DNA of 48,954 nucleotides, taken from an uncultured Prevotellaceae bacterium. Lineage in GTDB: Bacteria; Bacteroidota; Bacteroidia; Bacteroidales; Bacteroidaceae. The DNA lies in NCBI GenBank assembly GCA_945831805.1, contig CAMADY010000010.1, positions 1 through 48,954 on the forward strand. Direction: 5' to 3'. How positions within the stretch are numbered: position 1 is the first letter of the stretch; every line of letters starts with the position of its first letter. The notes under the pieces were generated by a model. The model searched no databases. It was given only the letters and a program-made list of their open reading frames with translations, and was not told the origin of the DNA. Made by a program: the position numbers and the translations under genes. Positions 27,154 through 37,317 of this stretch are shown piece by piece.

Positions 27154-28263
27154 ATGGAAGAAGAAAAATACATACTCGCTATAGAATCAAGCTGCGACGA
27201 CACTTCGGCCGCAGTGATGAGGGGTCGTGTGCTATTGAGCAACGTCACCGCATCACAGAAGGTACACGAAGCATACGGTGGCGTAGTGCCGGAGCTTGCA
27301 TCACGCGCACACCAGCAGAACATACTGCCTGTCGTTGACCAGGCTATCAAGCAGGCGGGCATCAAGAAGGAACAACTCGCTGCCGTCGCATTTACGCGCG
27401 GTCCGGGCCTGATGGGTTCCCTCCTAGTCGGTGTGAACTTCGCAAAGGGCTTCGCACGCTCGCTTAACATCCCGCTCATTGACGTCAACCATTTGCAGGG
27501 ACACGTCATGGCGCACTTCATACAGGAAGAGGTCGTTGACAATATCTCAGCAAGTGGCTCTACACAAAACAACAACACTGCAAGGCATACCAAAGAAAGC
27601 CTCCCCACGAGGAGGTTGGAGGGGGCTGCTCCCCCACTCCCATTCATCTGTCTGCTCGTCAGTGGCGGCAACTCACAGATTGTCAAGGTCAACGCCTACA
27701 ACGACATGGAAGTGCTTGGACAGACCATCGACGATGCTGCCGGTGAGGCTATCGACAAGTGCTCTAAGGTCATGGGACTCGGCTATCCGGGCGGTCCTAT
27801 CATCGATTGCCTCGCGCGTCAGGGCAACCCTAAAGCATATCAGTTTGCTGAGCCACACATTCCCGGACTCAACTACAGCTTCTCGGGACTCAAGACATCA
27901 TTCCTTTACAACATGCAGAAATGGGTGCAGGAAGATCCTGACTTCATTGAGCATCACAAGGAGGACATCGCAGCAAGCCTCGAATGGACCATTGTCGATA
28001 TCCTGATGAAGAAACTGAAGCTCGCCGTTAAGCAGACAGGCATAAAGCATGTCGCAGTAGCAGGTGGCGTATCGGCAAACAACGGACTACGCAATGCCTT
28101 CCACGACTATGCGAAGCGGTTCGGTTGGACGGTCTATATCCCGAAGTTCTCATACACCACCGACAATGCAGCCATGATAGGATGCGTAGCCTCTTTCAAG
28201 CTGAAGGACAAGGAGTTCTGCTCTATTGAGGCTCCGGCATTCTCGAAGGTGACATTCGAATAG
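27154..28263 (+). CDS. tsaD: tRNA N6-adenosine threonylcarbamoyltransferase, with internal insertion
   Basis: LAIESSCDDTSAAV, VNHLQGHVMAHF, LLVSGGNSQI, DDAAGEAIDK, AVAGGVSANNGLR. Confidence 0.96.
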   Translation: MEEEKYILAIESSCDDTSAAVMRGRVLLSNVTASQKVHEAYGGVVPELASRAHQQNILPVVDQAIKQAGIKKEQLAAVAFTRGPGLMGSLLVGVNFAKGFARSLNIPLIDVNHLQGHVMAHFIQEEVVDNISASGSTQNNNTARHTKESLPTRRLEGAAPPLPFICLLVSGGNSQIVKVNAYNDMEVLGQTIDDAAGEAIDKCSKVMGLGYPGGPIIDCLARQGNPKAYQFAEPHIPGLNYSFSGLKTSFLYNMQKWVQEDPDFIEHHKEDIAASLEWTIVDILMKKLKLAVKQTGIKHVAVAGGVSANNGLRNAFHDYAKRFGWTVYIPKFSYTTDNAAMIGCVASFKLKDKEFCSIEAPAFSKVTFE

Positions 28264-28379
28264 ACCCTGCAAAATATCGAGCTGTCGCTCCAATCGAATC
28301 ATCACCCCTTCGAATCATCGACTCTCAAACTATCGAAACATCGAAAATAAAATCATATTAAAAAATAAGAAACAAAACT

Positions 28380-28913
28380 ATGGCATTAGAAAACAAAGTT
28401 CTTAGCAAGGAGATCCTCTCTAAACTCTACGAAACAGGCAAGACCATCGCTACCGCCGAGTCATGTACCAGCGGACGCATCGGTGAGAGCATCACCTCAG
28501 TACCTGGCGCCAGTGCATATTACAAAGGTGGCACCATCTGCTATGCTGACGAGATAAAGTCCAAGGTGCTTGGCATCGATGCAGACCTCATAACCGAGAA
28601 GAACGCCGTCAGCGAGGAGGTTGCTCGCGAGATGGTCAAGGGCATCATCAACCTCATGGACGTGGACTATGCTGTCGCTTCAACAGGCTTCGCTGGTCCT
28701 GCTGCTGCCCCTGGAATCCCTGTAGGTACTATCTACATCGCTTGCGGCACAAAGGATGACATCCGCATCATCAAGCTCGAAGGCGACGAGGGGCGTGAGG
28801 AGAACCTCCGCAATGCAACCCACGCAGGCCTTAAGTTATTCCTTGAATTCCTCACTGAGATATACCCAGAACCATCAGACATGGATCAGGTGCCAAAGCC
28901 TGAGGCAAGATAA
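28380..28913 (+). CDS. CinA C-terminal-domain protein (nicotinamide-nucleotide amidase, PncC-like)
   Basis: IATAESCTSGRIGESITSVPGAS..GGTICYADEIKSKVLGI..AVASTGFAGP. Confidence 0.92.
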   Translation: MALENKVLSKEILSKLYETGKTIATAESCTSGRIGESITSVPGASAYYKGGTICYADEIKSKVLGIDADLITEKNAVSEEVAREMVKGIINLMDVDYAVASTGFAGPAAAPGIPVGTIYIACGTKDDIRIIKLEGDEGREENLRNATHAGLKLFLEFLTEIYPEPSDMDQVPKPEAR

Positions 28914-28931
28914 CCTGTATTCTTAGGTAAA

Positions 28932-28998
28932 AGGTAATAGGAGAATAGTTTTTGTGGTGATATTGTTTCAACCTAAAAAAACTATTCTCCTATTTTCT
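28932..28998. terminator. Bidirectional terminator between convergent genes
   Basis: AATAGGAGAATAGTTTTT ... AAAAAACTATTCTCCTATT inverted repeat between pncC-like (+) and GH35 (-). Confidence 0.8.
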
Positions 28999-29013
28999 AT
29001 TTCCTTTTACCTG

Positions 29014-31104
29014 TTACTCCGTATATCGGACGAGCAACTTTACGGAATTCAGTTTCAGAAGGCCTGTTGCTGGAGCATGATCCAGCAGGGCCTTTTGTTG
29101 TTTCTGAAGGTAGATGGGATAATCCTTCATCAGCGGCAGCATTTTCAGCTCTACCCTCTTCATTGTGCCGTCAGCATTGACGAGGTCAGAGAGTCTTACG
29201 AGCATGGCCTTGCCGTTCCAAAAGTTATCCTCCACAAGTATGCCGTCAGCATAAACCCTTGCGCAGTCGGCAGCATAGTCGATGGTGAGGAACAAATTGT
29301 CGATATTGTCTTTTCCGATGGCAGAGAGGTCTAAAGCATAAACCTCCGCAGCTTCAAAGTCCTCGTCCGTTGGCATGGCTGCAACCTTCAGCGTACCAAG
29401 AGCCACCTTGCGTGGAGCACCTGCCTGCTTAGTCTTGTTGGTGCCGATAACGATCGACGGATCCACCGCCCACCATTCCTCCACAACCTTGTCGCCTGCC
29501 TTATAGAGAATGCCGCCATCGTGCTTCGCGTACATTATCTTATCATCAATCTTGAATGCCTTGCGAGCCATCTCGTAAGAGAGTAGCATAAGACTAATGC
29601 CGTTAACCTTAACCGCCTTGTCAGCTTTGAGCATTACCTTCTTGCCGTCAATATAAGCCATTGGTTTCTTGCCTTTTATCGCAATAAAGTAAAGTTTTTC
29701 TCCAATCTTACAATAAGGTTGTGCATCAGCCGTCACCTTATGACCCATAAACGGCATTTCAACAGGTTTAACGTAGGCACTGCCACCCTCGTTCAGTATG
29801 CGCACATAATCGTTATGGAACTCAAAGCATCCACGGCGGGCATAATGCTCCGAGAGTGTATCGACATCCATCTGTGAGAGCTTCTCTCCCCAGTCCTGAA
29901 GGAACTGATGCAGTTGGCGCGTCTGGTTATAGACAACAGGGAACGGCTGTCCCATCTCACCCAGTGGACACTGGAAGTCATACGAAATCAGCGGCATATC
30001 GTTGTAGTTCGTTACAGAAGAGGCCTGTGTCTCTGCCATCGTATGCTTCGGGTTGTATGGGTTCGTACCGCCATGGTACATGTAGTAGCCGGGGAGGTTT
30101 GAGCCGGAACCGAGTTTGCAGATAGCCATCGGCATTGCCTCGTTGCCCGACATGTTTATGCGGCGGTGGTAGGCTGGCATCATGCCGCCACCAAGTTCGC
30201 AGGTGAGGTAAGGATACTGCAGATCCTTCTGCTCCATCAGTGTGCTTTGGTTTGTGCCGAGTGCTTCCGTAGCGATGACGGCAGAGAGACGTGTGTCCTT
30301 GAAGATGAACGCCTTAGGGTAGTCGCCTGGCATATCCTCAAGCTTACGGTCCCAGAAGCCGTCGGCATAGTCACCGTAGAGCGGCAGCATCTTGCCGAAC
30401 TCCTCCTTGCCGTTGAGCTTTGGCCATCCGGTGCGAGTGTAGAACGGAGTGTCGAAACCTATGCTGATAGCCATATTTTTCAGCGTCATGTAGTAATTCC
30501 ATGGTCCTCGGCATTCGTTCTCTATCTGCACGCCGACGACGGGTCCGCCATGCTTCCATAGCATGTCACTCGCCTGTGCGAAGATATTGCTGTAGAGGCG
30601 TTGCGTTTCTGCAATGAAGCCCGGAGCCGTAGAGCGAAGCTTGTAGTTCTTAGGATCCTTGACATGACGTTCCACCACCCATTCCGGGAAGCCGCCCTGA
30701 TAGACCTCGCCATGGCAGAACGGACCGATGCGCAGCACTACCGGCATTCCTTCCTCCTTGCACACCTGAAGGAAGGCATGGAGGTCGTTGTTGCCCGACC
30801 AGTCCCACTGACCCTCAACAGGCTCATGGTGAATCCAGAAACTGTAGGTCGAAAGGATGTTGATGCCGCCAGCCTTCATCTTGCGGATTTCGCGGCGCCA
30901 GTCCTTGCGTGGCACACGCGCATAATGCATCTCGCCCATCACCGGAAGGACGTGCCTGCCACCAACGATGAATCCGCGTGAGTCAACCTCAAAGGATACG
31001 CCTTGAGGATTCGTCTTTGTTCCAAACTGAAAGGTTGCTTGGGCCGTGCCAGACAGAGAGCATATGCCGAATGCAAGTGCCATAAAGTATGTCTTTAGAT
31101 TCAT
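29014..31104 (-). CDS. Secreted GH35-family beta-galactosidase
   Basis: GEMHYARVPRKDWRREIRKMKAGGINILSTYSFWIHHEP, RIGPFCHGEVYQGGFPEW, QIENEC, YYMYHGGTN. Confidence 0.93.
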   Translation of the reverse strand: MNLKTYFMALAFGICSLSGTAQATFQFGTKTNPQGVSFEVDSRGFIVGGRHVLPVMGEMHYARVPRKDWRREIRKMKAGGINILSTYSFWIHHEPVEGQWDWSGNNDLHAFLQVCKEEGMPVVLRIGPFCHGEVYQGGFPEWVVERHVKDPKNYKLRSTAPGFIAETQRLYSNIFAQASDMLWKHGGPVVGVQIENECRGPWNYYMTLKNMAISIGFDTPFYTRTGWPKLNGKEEFGKMLPLYGDYADGFWDRKLEDMPGDYPKAFIFKDTRLSAVIATEALGTNQSTLMEQKDLQYPYLTCELGGGMMPAYHRRINMSGNEAMPMAICKLGSGSNLPGYYMYHGGTNPYNPKHTMAETQASSVTNYNDMPLISYDFQCPLGEMGQPFPVVYNQTRQLHQFLQDWGEKLSQMDVDTLSEHYARRGCFEFHNDYVRILNEGGSAYVKPVEMPFMGHKVTADAQPYCKIGEKLYFIAIKGKKPMAYIDGKKVMLKADKAVKVNGISLMLLSYEMARKAFKIDDKIMYAKHDGGILYKAGDKVVEEWWAVDPSIVIGTNKTKQAGAPRKVALGTLKVAAMPTDEDFEAAEVYALDLSAIGKDNIDNLFLTIDYAADCARVYADGILVEDNFWNGKAMLVRLSDLVNADGTMKRVELKMLPLMKDYPIYLQKQQKALLDHAPATGLLKLNSVKLLVRYTE

Positions 31105-31157
31105 GATTTATGATAATGTAGTCTATGGTTTATTGTTCTAGATTAGCTTTTCGCATG

Positions 31158-31188
31158 CAAAGTTACAAAGTTTTATTTGAATATACAA
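31158..31188 (-). promoter_or_regulatory. Promoter of the GH35 gene
   Basis: Minus strand TTG (31186-31188) - 20 bp - TAACTTTG (31158-31165). Confidence 0.75.
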
Positions 31189-31205
31189 CAATAAATGAAT
31201 AAAGA

Positions 31206-31237
31206 TTTGCATATTCCGAAAAAAATACATACCTTTG
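31206..31237 (+). promoter_or_regulatory. Promoter of carB
   Basis: TTTG (31206-31209) - 20 bp - TACCTTTG (31230-31237). Confidence 0.8.
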
Positions 31238-31303
31238 CAAGCACATATATAAAAGAATGTATATGTTTATGCAAACTTAAACCCTACAATAAAAGAAAAC
31301 ACA

Positions 31304-34300
31304 ATGAAGAAACAACTGAAGAAGGTGCTCGTACTCGGTAGTGGAGCACTGAAAATCGGACAGGCGGGCGAGTTCGACTATTCCGGCTCGCAGGCCCTCA
31401 AGGCATTGCGCGAGGAAGGCATCAAGTCGGTACTTGTCAATCCGAACGTGGCAACCATTCAGACCTCTGACGGTATTGCCGACAAGGTCTATTTCTTGCC
31501 TATCACACCATCGTTCATCACTAAAATTATCAAGAAGGAGCGTCCTGACGGCATCATGCTCGCATGGGGTGGTCAGACAGGTCTTAACGTAGGTACCGCA
31601 CTCTATCAGTCGGGCGTGCTGAAGGAATATGGCGTGGAGGTGCTCGGCACAAGCGTAGAGGCCATCATGAACACCGAAGACCGCGACCTCTTCGTTCAGG
31701 AACTCAACAAGGTTGACCTGAAGGTTCCTGTATCTCAGGCTTGTGAGACGATGGAGGACGCCATAGCTGCGGCACGTAAGATAGGCTATCCTATCATGAT
31801 ACGCTCGGCATACGCACTCGGAGGTCTCGGTTCTGGTGTCTGCCCTGACGAGAAGACCTTCATCGAGATTGCTGAATCGGCATTCACCTTTGCGCCACAG
31901 GTACTCGTAGAGGAGTCGCTCAAGGGCTGGAAGGAGATAGAGTTCGAGGTCATCCGCGACGCCAACGACCACTGCTTCACCGTTGCATCAATGGAGAACT
32001 TCGACCCGCTCGGCATCCACACCGGTGAGTCTATCGTTGTGGCTCCAACCTGTTCGTTAAGCGAAGCACAGGTAAAAATGCTCCAGGAACTTGCCATCAA
32101 GTGTGTGCGCCATCTGAACATCGTTGGCGAGTGTAACATACAGTACGCTTTCAACGCAGAGACCAACGACTACCGTATCATCGAGATCAACGCACGTCTC
32201 TCTCGTTCGTCTGCACTCGCATCAAAGGCAACGGGCTATCCGCTCGCTTTCGTGGCAGCAAAGATTGCCCTCGGCTACACACTCGACCAGATTGGCGAGA
32301 TGGGTACTACCAACTCTGCATACGTAGCACCATCACTCGACTACCTCATCTGTAAGATTCCTCGCTGGGACCTCACCAAGTTCACGGGCGTTAGCCGTAA
32401 GATCGGCTCTTCTATGAAGTCCGTAGGTGAGATAATGTCCATCGGTCGCTCTTTCGAGGAGATGCTCCAGAAGGGTCTCCGCATGATTGGTCAGGGTATG
32501 CACGGCTTTGTGGGCAACGACCACACCAAGTTCGACAACCTCGACGAGGAGCTCGCTAACCCTACCGACCTACGAATCTTCGCCATCGCACAGGCTCTTG
32601 AGGAGGGTTATACCGTAGCCCGTATCGAGGAGCTCACCAAGATTGACCCATGGTTCATCGAGCGCATGAAGAACATCGTCGATTACAAGCATAAGCTGGA
32701 GAGTTACAACACTGTTGAGGAGATTCCTGCCGACGTAATGCGCCAGGCTAAGATCATGGGATTCTCTGACTTCCAGATTGCACGCTTCGTGCTCAAGACA
32801 AAGGAGGGCAACATGGAGAAGGAGAACCTCGCCGTTCGTGCTCAGCGTAAGAAGATGGGCATTCTCCCTGCCGTAAAGCGCATCCCTACCGTAGCTTCTG
32901 AGCATCCTGAGCTCACCAACTACCTCTACATGACATACGCCGTTGAGGGTCACGACATTAACTACTACAACAACGAGAAGTCCGTAATCGTGCTTGGCTC
33001 TGGTGCATACCGCATCGGTTCTTCAGTGGAGTTTGACTGGTGTTCCGTCAATGCCATCAACACCGCTCGCAAGCTGGGTTACAAGTCCATCATGATCAAT
33101 TACAACCCTGAGACCGTTTCCACCGACTACGACATGTGCGACCGCCTCTACTTCGACGAACTGTCGTTCGAGCGTGTACTTGATGTCATAGACCTTGAGT
33201 CGCCACGCGGTGTCATCGTTTCCGTGGGTGGTCAGATACCAAACAACCTCTCTATGAAGCTCCACCGCCAGAGCGTGCCTATCCTCGGTACCACACCGGT
33301 TTCCATCGACCGTGCCGAGAACCGTGGTAAGTTCTCCGCTATGCTCGACAAGCTCGGCATCGACCAGCCACAGTGGAGTGCACTCACGTCGATGGACGAC
33401 GTAAAGCAGTTCGTGGATCGCGTAGGATTCCCTGTTCTCGTGCGTCCATCATACGTACTCTCTGGTGCTGCCATGAACGTATGCTACGACTACGAGGAAC
33501 TGGAGCGCTTCCTCCAGATGGCAAGTGAGGTCAGCAAGGAGTACCCTGTCGTTATCTCGCAGTTTATGACCGAGACAAACGAGATAGAGTTCGATGCAGT
33601 GGCACAGAACGGTGAGGTTGTGGAGTACGGTATCTCCGAGCACGTTGAGTACGCCGGCGTTCACTCAGGTGACGCCACCATGGTGTTCCCTGCACAGAAC
33701 ATCACCTTCGCACAGGCACGTCAGATAAAGAAGATTTCACGCGCTATTGCTAAGGAACTCAACATCTCTGGTCCGTTCAACATACAGTACCTCGCAAAGG
33801 GTAGCGACATCAAGGTTATCGAGTGTAACCTCCGTGCATCACGCTCGTTCCCATTCGTCAGTAAGGTCCTCAAGCGCAACTTCATCGAGACAGCTACGAA
33901 GATCATGCTCGACGCACCATACACACAGCCAGACAAGTCCGTCTTCGACATCGACCGCATGGGTGTCAAGGCATCGCAGTTCTCGTTCGCACGTCTTTCA
34001 AACGCAGACCCTATTCTCGGCGTTGACATGTCTTCAACAGGTGAGGTAGGCTGTATGGGCGACACCTTCGAGGAGGCACTCCTCAACTCAATGATAGCCA
34101 CCGGCTACAAGATGCCTGCCAAGGGCGCAAACATCATGCTCTCTTCAGGAGGCGCAAAGGAGAAGGCATCGCTCCTCGACTCTGCCATAGCACTCGTAAA
34201 GGCTGGCTACAACGTCTTCGCTACCGAAGGCACCGCCAAGTACCTCAATGAGAACGGCGCAAAGGCTACCGTCGTAGGATGGCCAGACGAGAACGGTGCT

Positions 34301-34534
34301 GCTGTCGCAAACGTCATGGACATGATTCACGACCACAAGTTTGACCTCATCGTGAACATCCCTAAGAACCACACCAAGCGCGAGCTCACCAACGGCTATA
34401 AGATCCGTCGTGGTGCCATCGACCACAACATCCCTCTCATCACCAACGCGCGCCTTGCTTCCGCATTCATCGAAGCCTTCTGCGCACTCTCCGAGAGCGA
34501 CCTCCAGATCAAGTCATGGCAAGACTACGAGTAA
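31304..34534 (+). CDS. carB: Carbamoyl-phosphate synthase large subunit
   Basis: VLVLGSGALKIGQAGEFDYSGSQALKALREEG; duplicated ATP-grasp halves; C-terminal MGS-like domain. Confidence 0.97.
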   Translation: MKKQLKKVLVLGSGALKIGQAGEFDYSGSQALKALREEGIKSVLVNPNVATIQTSDGIADKVYFLPITPSFITKIIKKERPDGIMLAWGGQTGLNVGTALYQSGVLKEYGVEVLGTSVEAIMNTEDRDLFVQELNKVDLKVPVSQACETMEDAIAAARKIGYPIMIRSAYALGGLGSGVCPDEKTFIEIAESAFTFAPQVLVEESLKGWKEIEFEVIRDANDHCFTVASMENFDPLGIHTGESIVVAPTCSLSEAQVKMLQELAIKCVRHLNIVGECNIQYAFNAETNDYRIIEINARLSRSSALASKATGYPLAFVAAKIALGYTLDQIGEMGTTNSAYVAPSLDYLICKIPRWDLTKFTGVSRKIGSSMKSVGEIMSIGRSFEEMLQKGLRMIGQGMHGFVGNDHTKFDNLDEELANPTDLRIFAIAQALEEGYTVARIEELTKIDPWFIERMKNIVDYKHKLESYNTVEEIPADVMRQAKIMGFSDFQIARFVLKTKEGNMEKENLAVRAQRKKMGILPAVKRIPTVASEHPELTNYLYMTYAVEGHDINYYNNEKSVIVLGSGAYRIGSSVEFDWCSVNAINTARKLGYKSIMINYNPETVSTDYDMCDRLYFDELSFERVLDVIDLESPRGVIVSVGGQIPNNLSMKLHRQSVPILGTTPVSIDRAENRGKFSAMLDKLGIDQPQWSALTSMDDVKQFVDRVGFPVLVRPSYVLSGAAMNVCYDYEELERFLQMASEVSKEYPVVISQFMTETNEIEFDAVAQNGEVVEYGISEHVEYAGVHSGDATMVFPAQNITFAQARQIKKISRAIAKELNISGPFNIQYLAKGSDIKVIECNLRASRSFPFVSKVLKRNFIETATKIMLDAPYTQPDKSVFDIDRMGVKASQFSFARLSNADPILGVDMSSTGEVGCMGDTFEEALLNSMIATGYKMPAKGANIMLSSGGAKEKASLLDSAIALVKAGYNVFATEGTAKYLNENGAKATVVGWPDENGAAVANVMDMIHDHKFDLIVNIPKNHTKRELTNGYKIRRGAIDHNIPLITNARLASAFIEAFCALSESDLQIKSWQDYE

Positions 34535-34585
34535 CCGACAAATGGTAAAAGGTAATATACCTTTTTACCTACACATATCAAAAGC

Positions 34586-34617
34586 AAAAAAGGTCAGTCT
34601 TGAAAGCTGACCTTTTT
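34586..34617 (+). terminator. Intrinsic terminator after carB
   Basis: AAAAAGGTCAG-tcttgaaag-CTGACCTTTTT. Confidence 0.85.
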
Positions 34618-34717
34618 CTATATATCTACACAACGAATCATCTAAAAAGCGAATAATTATACAAAGGTGTCAGGCACCTTTGTGTAAAAACTCATGCTAC
34701 AACGCGTTATTCCCAAA

Positions 34718-35815
34718 TTATGCGCTTTTGATTTTGCAGGTGATGATTAGGGCGTCGGTGGTTGTCTCCTGATAAAGGGCTTCGCAGATGCCGTTGATGA
34801 TGGAGTGCGATATGCGGTTGTTCTCGGAGTTGAGCTGCAGTGGTTCCTTCTGTCCCTTGGCAGTGAAGAGTACGGATACGGAGTAGTCGAGCTCGCTATA
34901 GTTGACTGTGACACTAACGGGTCCGTTCCATAGTATCATACGCTGTGTGATCTCGTCGATAAGCCCCTGTATTTTATAGAATATGTTGGCGATGGCGTAT
35001 TTGTTGCAGAAGTTTTCGAGCTCATGGCTGTAGGCGTCGTACTTCTCGTCGTTGATGCTGTTGAGTGTGAAGGTGTATGAGCGTACTCTTCCGATGAAGT
35101 TCTGCGTTTCAGGCTTCTGTGGGTTGTTGAAGATCTGATCTGGTGTACCCTCTTCGTAGATGCCTCCTCCGTACATGAAGAAGACACGTGTTGATACATC
35201 CTTCGCGAACTTCATCTCGTGCGTTACGATGAGCATCGTCATACCATGCGAGGCTAGCTGCCTGATAACGCTGAGTACCTCGCTTACCATCGTTGGGTCG
35301 AGTGCTGATGTAGGCTCATCGAAGAGTATGCAATCAGGCTTCATTGATAGGCATCGTGCTATGGCTACACGCTGCTTCTGTCCTCCAGAAAGGTTTCGTG
35401 GCATGACGTCGGCCTTATCTTCGAGCCCTACCATGTGCAGGAGGTTGAGTCCTTCTTCTTCAGCTACCTTCTTTGACTTTCCAAGGAGTCGTATAGGTCC
35501 GTTGGTTACGTTTTCGAGTACCGTCATGTGCTCGAAGAGGTTGAAACTCTGGAAGACCATTCCCATCTTCTGACGTACCTTATTGAGCTTTGTCTTCTTA
35601 TCGAGAATGTTCTCTCCGTTGAAGATTATCTCGCCGCTTGTTGCAGGGTCGATGCTGTTGAGGCAGCGGAGGAATGTTGACTTACCCGTTCCAGAAGGTC
35701 CGATGATACTTATCACCTCACCTTTTTCTATTTGACAATCAATGCCTTTTAGAACATTGAGCTTAGTACCGTCAGGCATGCTGAAGGACTTTGTAAGGTT
35801 CTTTATTGTTATCAT
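34718..35815 (-). CDS. Polar amino-acid ABC transporter ATP-binding protein with C-terminal extension
   Basis: [47 protein letters not shown]; extra ~115 aa after IGRVR. Confidence 0.92.
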   Translation of the reverse strand: MITIKNLTKSFSMPDGTKLNVLKGIDCQIEKGEVISIIGPSGTGKSTFLRCLNSIDPATSGEIIFNGENILDKKTKLNKVRQKMGMVFQSFNLFEHMTVLENVTNGPIRLLGKSKKVAEEEGLNLLHMVGLEDKADVMPRNLSGGQKQRVAIARCLSMKPDCILFDEPTSALDPTMVSEVLSVIRQLASHGMTMLIVTHEMKFAKDVSTRVFFMYGGGIYEEGTPDQIFNNPQKPETQNFIGRVRSYTFTLNSINDEKYDAYSHELENFCNKYAIANIFYKIQGLIDEITQRMILWNGPVSVTVNYSELDYSVSVLFTAKGQKEPLQLNSENNRISHSIINGICEALYQETTTDALIITCKIKSA

Positions 35816-37317
35816 TTCTGTATCTTCTGTAATAAAATGTCCAACGACTTGCTCAGCATCCATGCGAGCGTGAAATAAATAACGGTAACGAAGATGAGTG
35901 GGAAGAACGCCTCGAAACTTGAGTTACGTATGAGGTCTGACGCTTTTGTGAGGTCAACGATTGAGATGTAACCCACGATTGAGGTTCCCTTGAGCAGTGA
36001 TATAGCCTCACCCTGGAATACCGGTATGATGTGGCGTGCAGCCTGTGGTGCAATGATGTAGGTGAAGGTCTGCATCGGTGTGTATCCTAATGCGAGTCCA
36101 GCCTCCTTCTGTCCCGGGTCAACAGCCTTGATGCCTGTTGTGAACATGACGGCGATGTATGCTCCGAAGTTCATGGCTGATGCAATGATTGCAACGCTCA
36201 TGGCAGATAGTCCAGAGTTTGCGAGTATGATGTAATACATCACAAGGAGGAGCACGAGAATAGGTATGTTACGCATGAGGTCGATATATACGTTTGCCGT
36301 AATGCTGAGGAGCTTTCGTGGGCTCATCTGCATGTAGCTGATGACGGCTCCGAGGAGTATTCCGATGATGAGTGATCCGAGGAATATCCATATTGTAGTC
36401 CAGAATCCCTGTACGATCATCTTCCATCGGTCCTGCTGTATGAGTGAGCGGTCGAAGCTGTCGGCGATGCCCTCGAAGAATCCCTTGTCGGAGACTACTT
36501 CCTTGCGTATGAGGCAGGTCGTTACAGAGTAGTCGTCGGCCGGTGTGAAGAGCACCATCTTCTCTCGTTCCGGCGTTACGCTCATGCCGGCAGCGATGAT
36601 GTCGATACGCTTTGACTGCAGTGCCGGCAGGAGTGCGTCGAAGTTATACACGTCGCATGAGAGTCCGTAGTTGTGTGCAATGCAGAAGCGCTGCCAGAGC
36701 TCTACCTCGTAGCCGGTGTATTCGTTGTTGACGGTTATGGTGTAAGGAGGGTATGAGTAGTCGGAACCCATGTGGAGCACTCTCCTACCCTGCTTAGGTA
36801 CGTCTGCGCTCTTGATGACAACCTTCTTGAGATTGTTTGTTACGAGCGGGTTGAGCCATCGTCCCTTGATCTCGTCGAGTGCTCCGGAGGCTTCGAGACT
36901 GTCGAAGAACTGTGTGAACTCATCGACGAGTGCACGATCGTCCTTGCGGAGTGCGCATGCCAGGGGCTCCTGTGTCGTTGAGTCAGTGAACGCCTCCTCG
37001 ATAGCCATTCTCTTGAAGTCGTCGGAGAACATGTTGTTACGCTCAACAAGAGCGACGTCACACTGTCCTGCATCCAGCGAAACGAGAGCATCGAGTCCTC
37101 CCGGGAGACACTGTACCTTGTCGGCATCAGTACACATACGGGCAATCTTCTCCTGCGTAGTGCCGGAGTTGGCTGCAATGGTGTGCCCTCTTAGGTCAGC
37201 AAGGGACTTAGGCACGAAACGCTCCTCCTTATTGCCGCAAGCCGTAAGGAGTAATGCCATGAGGGCTGTCATGAATAGCCCGCATAATGATTTTCTAGTA
37301 GTCATCTTCACTTTCAT
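35812..37317 (-). CDS. Amino-acid ABC transporter fused substrate-binding protein/permease
   Basis: Lipobox LLLTAC, SBP_bac_3-like segments, HisM-type permease with [28 protein letters not shown]. Confidence 0.92.
   Translation of the reverse strand: MKVKMTTRKSLCGLFMTALMALLLTACGNKEERFVPKSLADLRGHTIAANSGTTQEKIARMCTDADKVQCLPGGLDALVSLDAGQCDVALVERNNMFSDDFKRMAIEEAFTDSTTQEPLACALRKDDRALVDEFTQFFDSLEASGALDEIKGRWLNPLVTNNLKKVVIKSADVPKQGRRVLHMGSDYSYPPYTITVNNEYTGYEVELWQRFCIAHNYGLSCDVYNFDALLPALQSKRIDIIAAGMSVTPEREKMVLFTPADDYSVTTCLIRKEVVSDKGFFEGIADSFDRSLIQQDRWKMIVQGFWTTIWIFLGSLIIGILLGAVISYMQMSPRKLLSITANVYIDLMRNIPILVLLLVMYYIILANSGLSAMSVAIIASAMNFGAYIAVMFTTGIKAVDPGQKEAGLALGYTPMQTFTYIIAPQAARHIIPVFQGEAISLLKGTSIVGYISIVDLTKASDLIRNSSFEAFFPLIFVTVIYFTLAWMLSKSLDILLQKIQK

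Noticed and set aside
27075-27692. 205-aa minus-strand ORF
   Set aside because: Antisense to tsaD and the 45-bp repeats; no recognisable motifs.
28265-28350. Repeated ATCGA / TCGAATCATC motifs between tsaD and the pncC-like gene
   Set aside because: Short, irregular and without palindromic or spacing structure; probably simple-sequence drift.
31277-31972. 231-aa minus-strand ORF
   Set aside because: Antisense to carB; no independent start signals.
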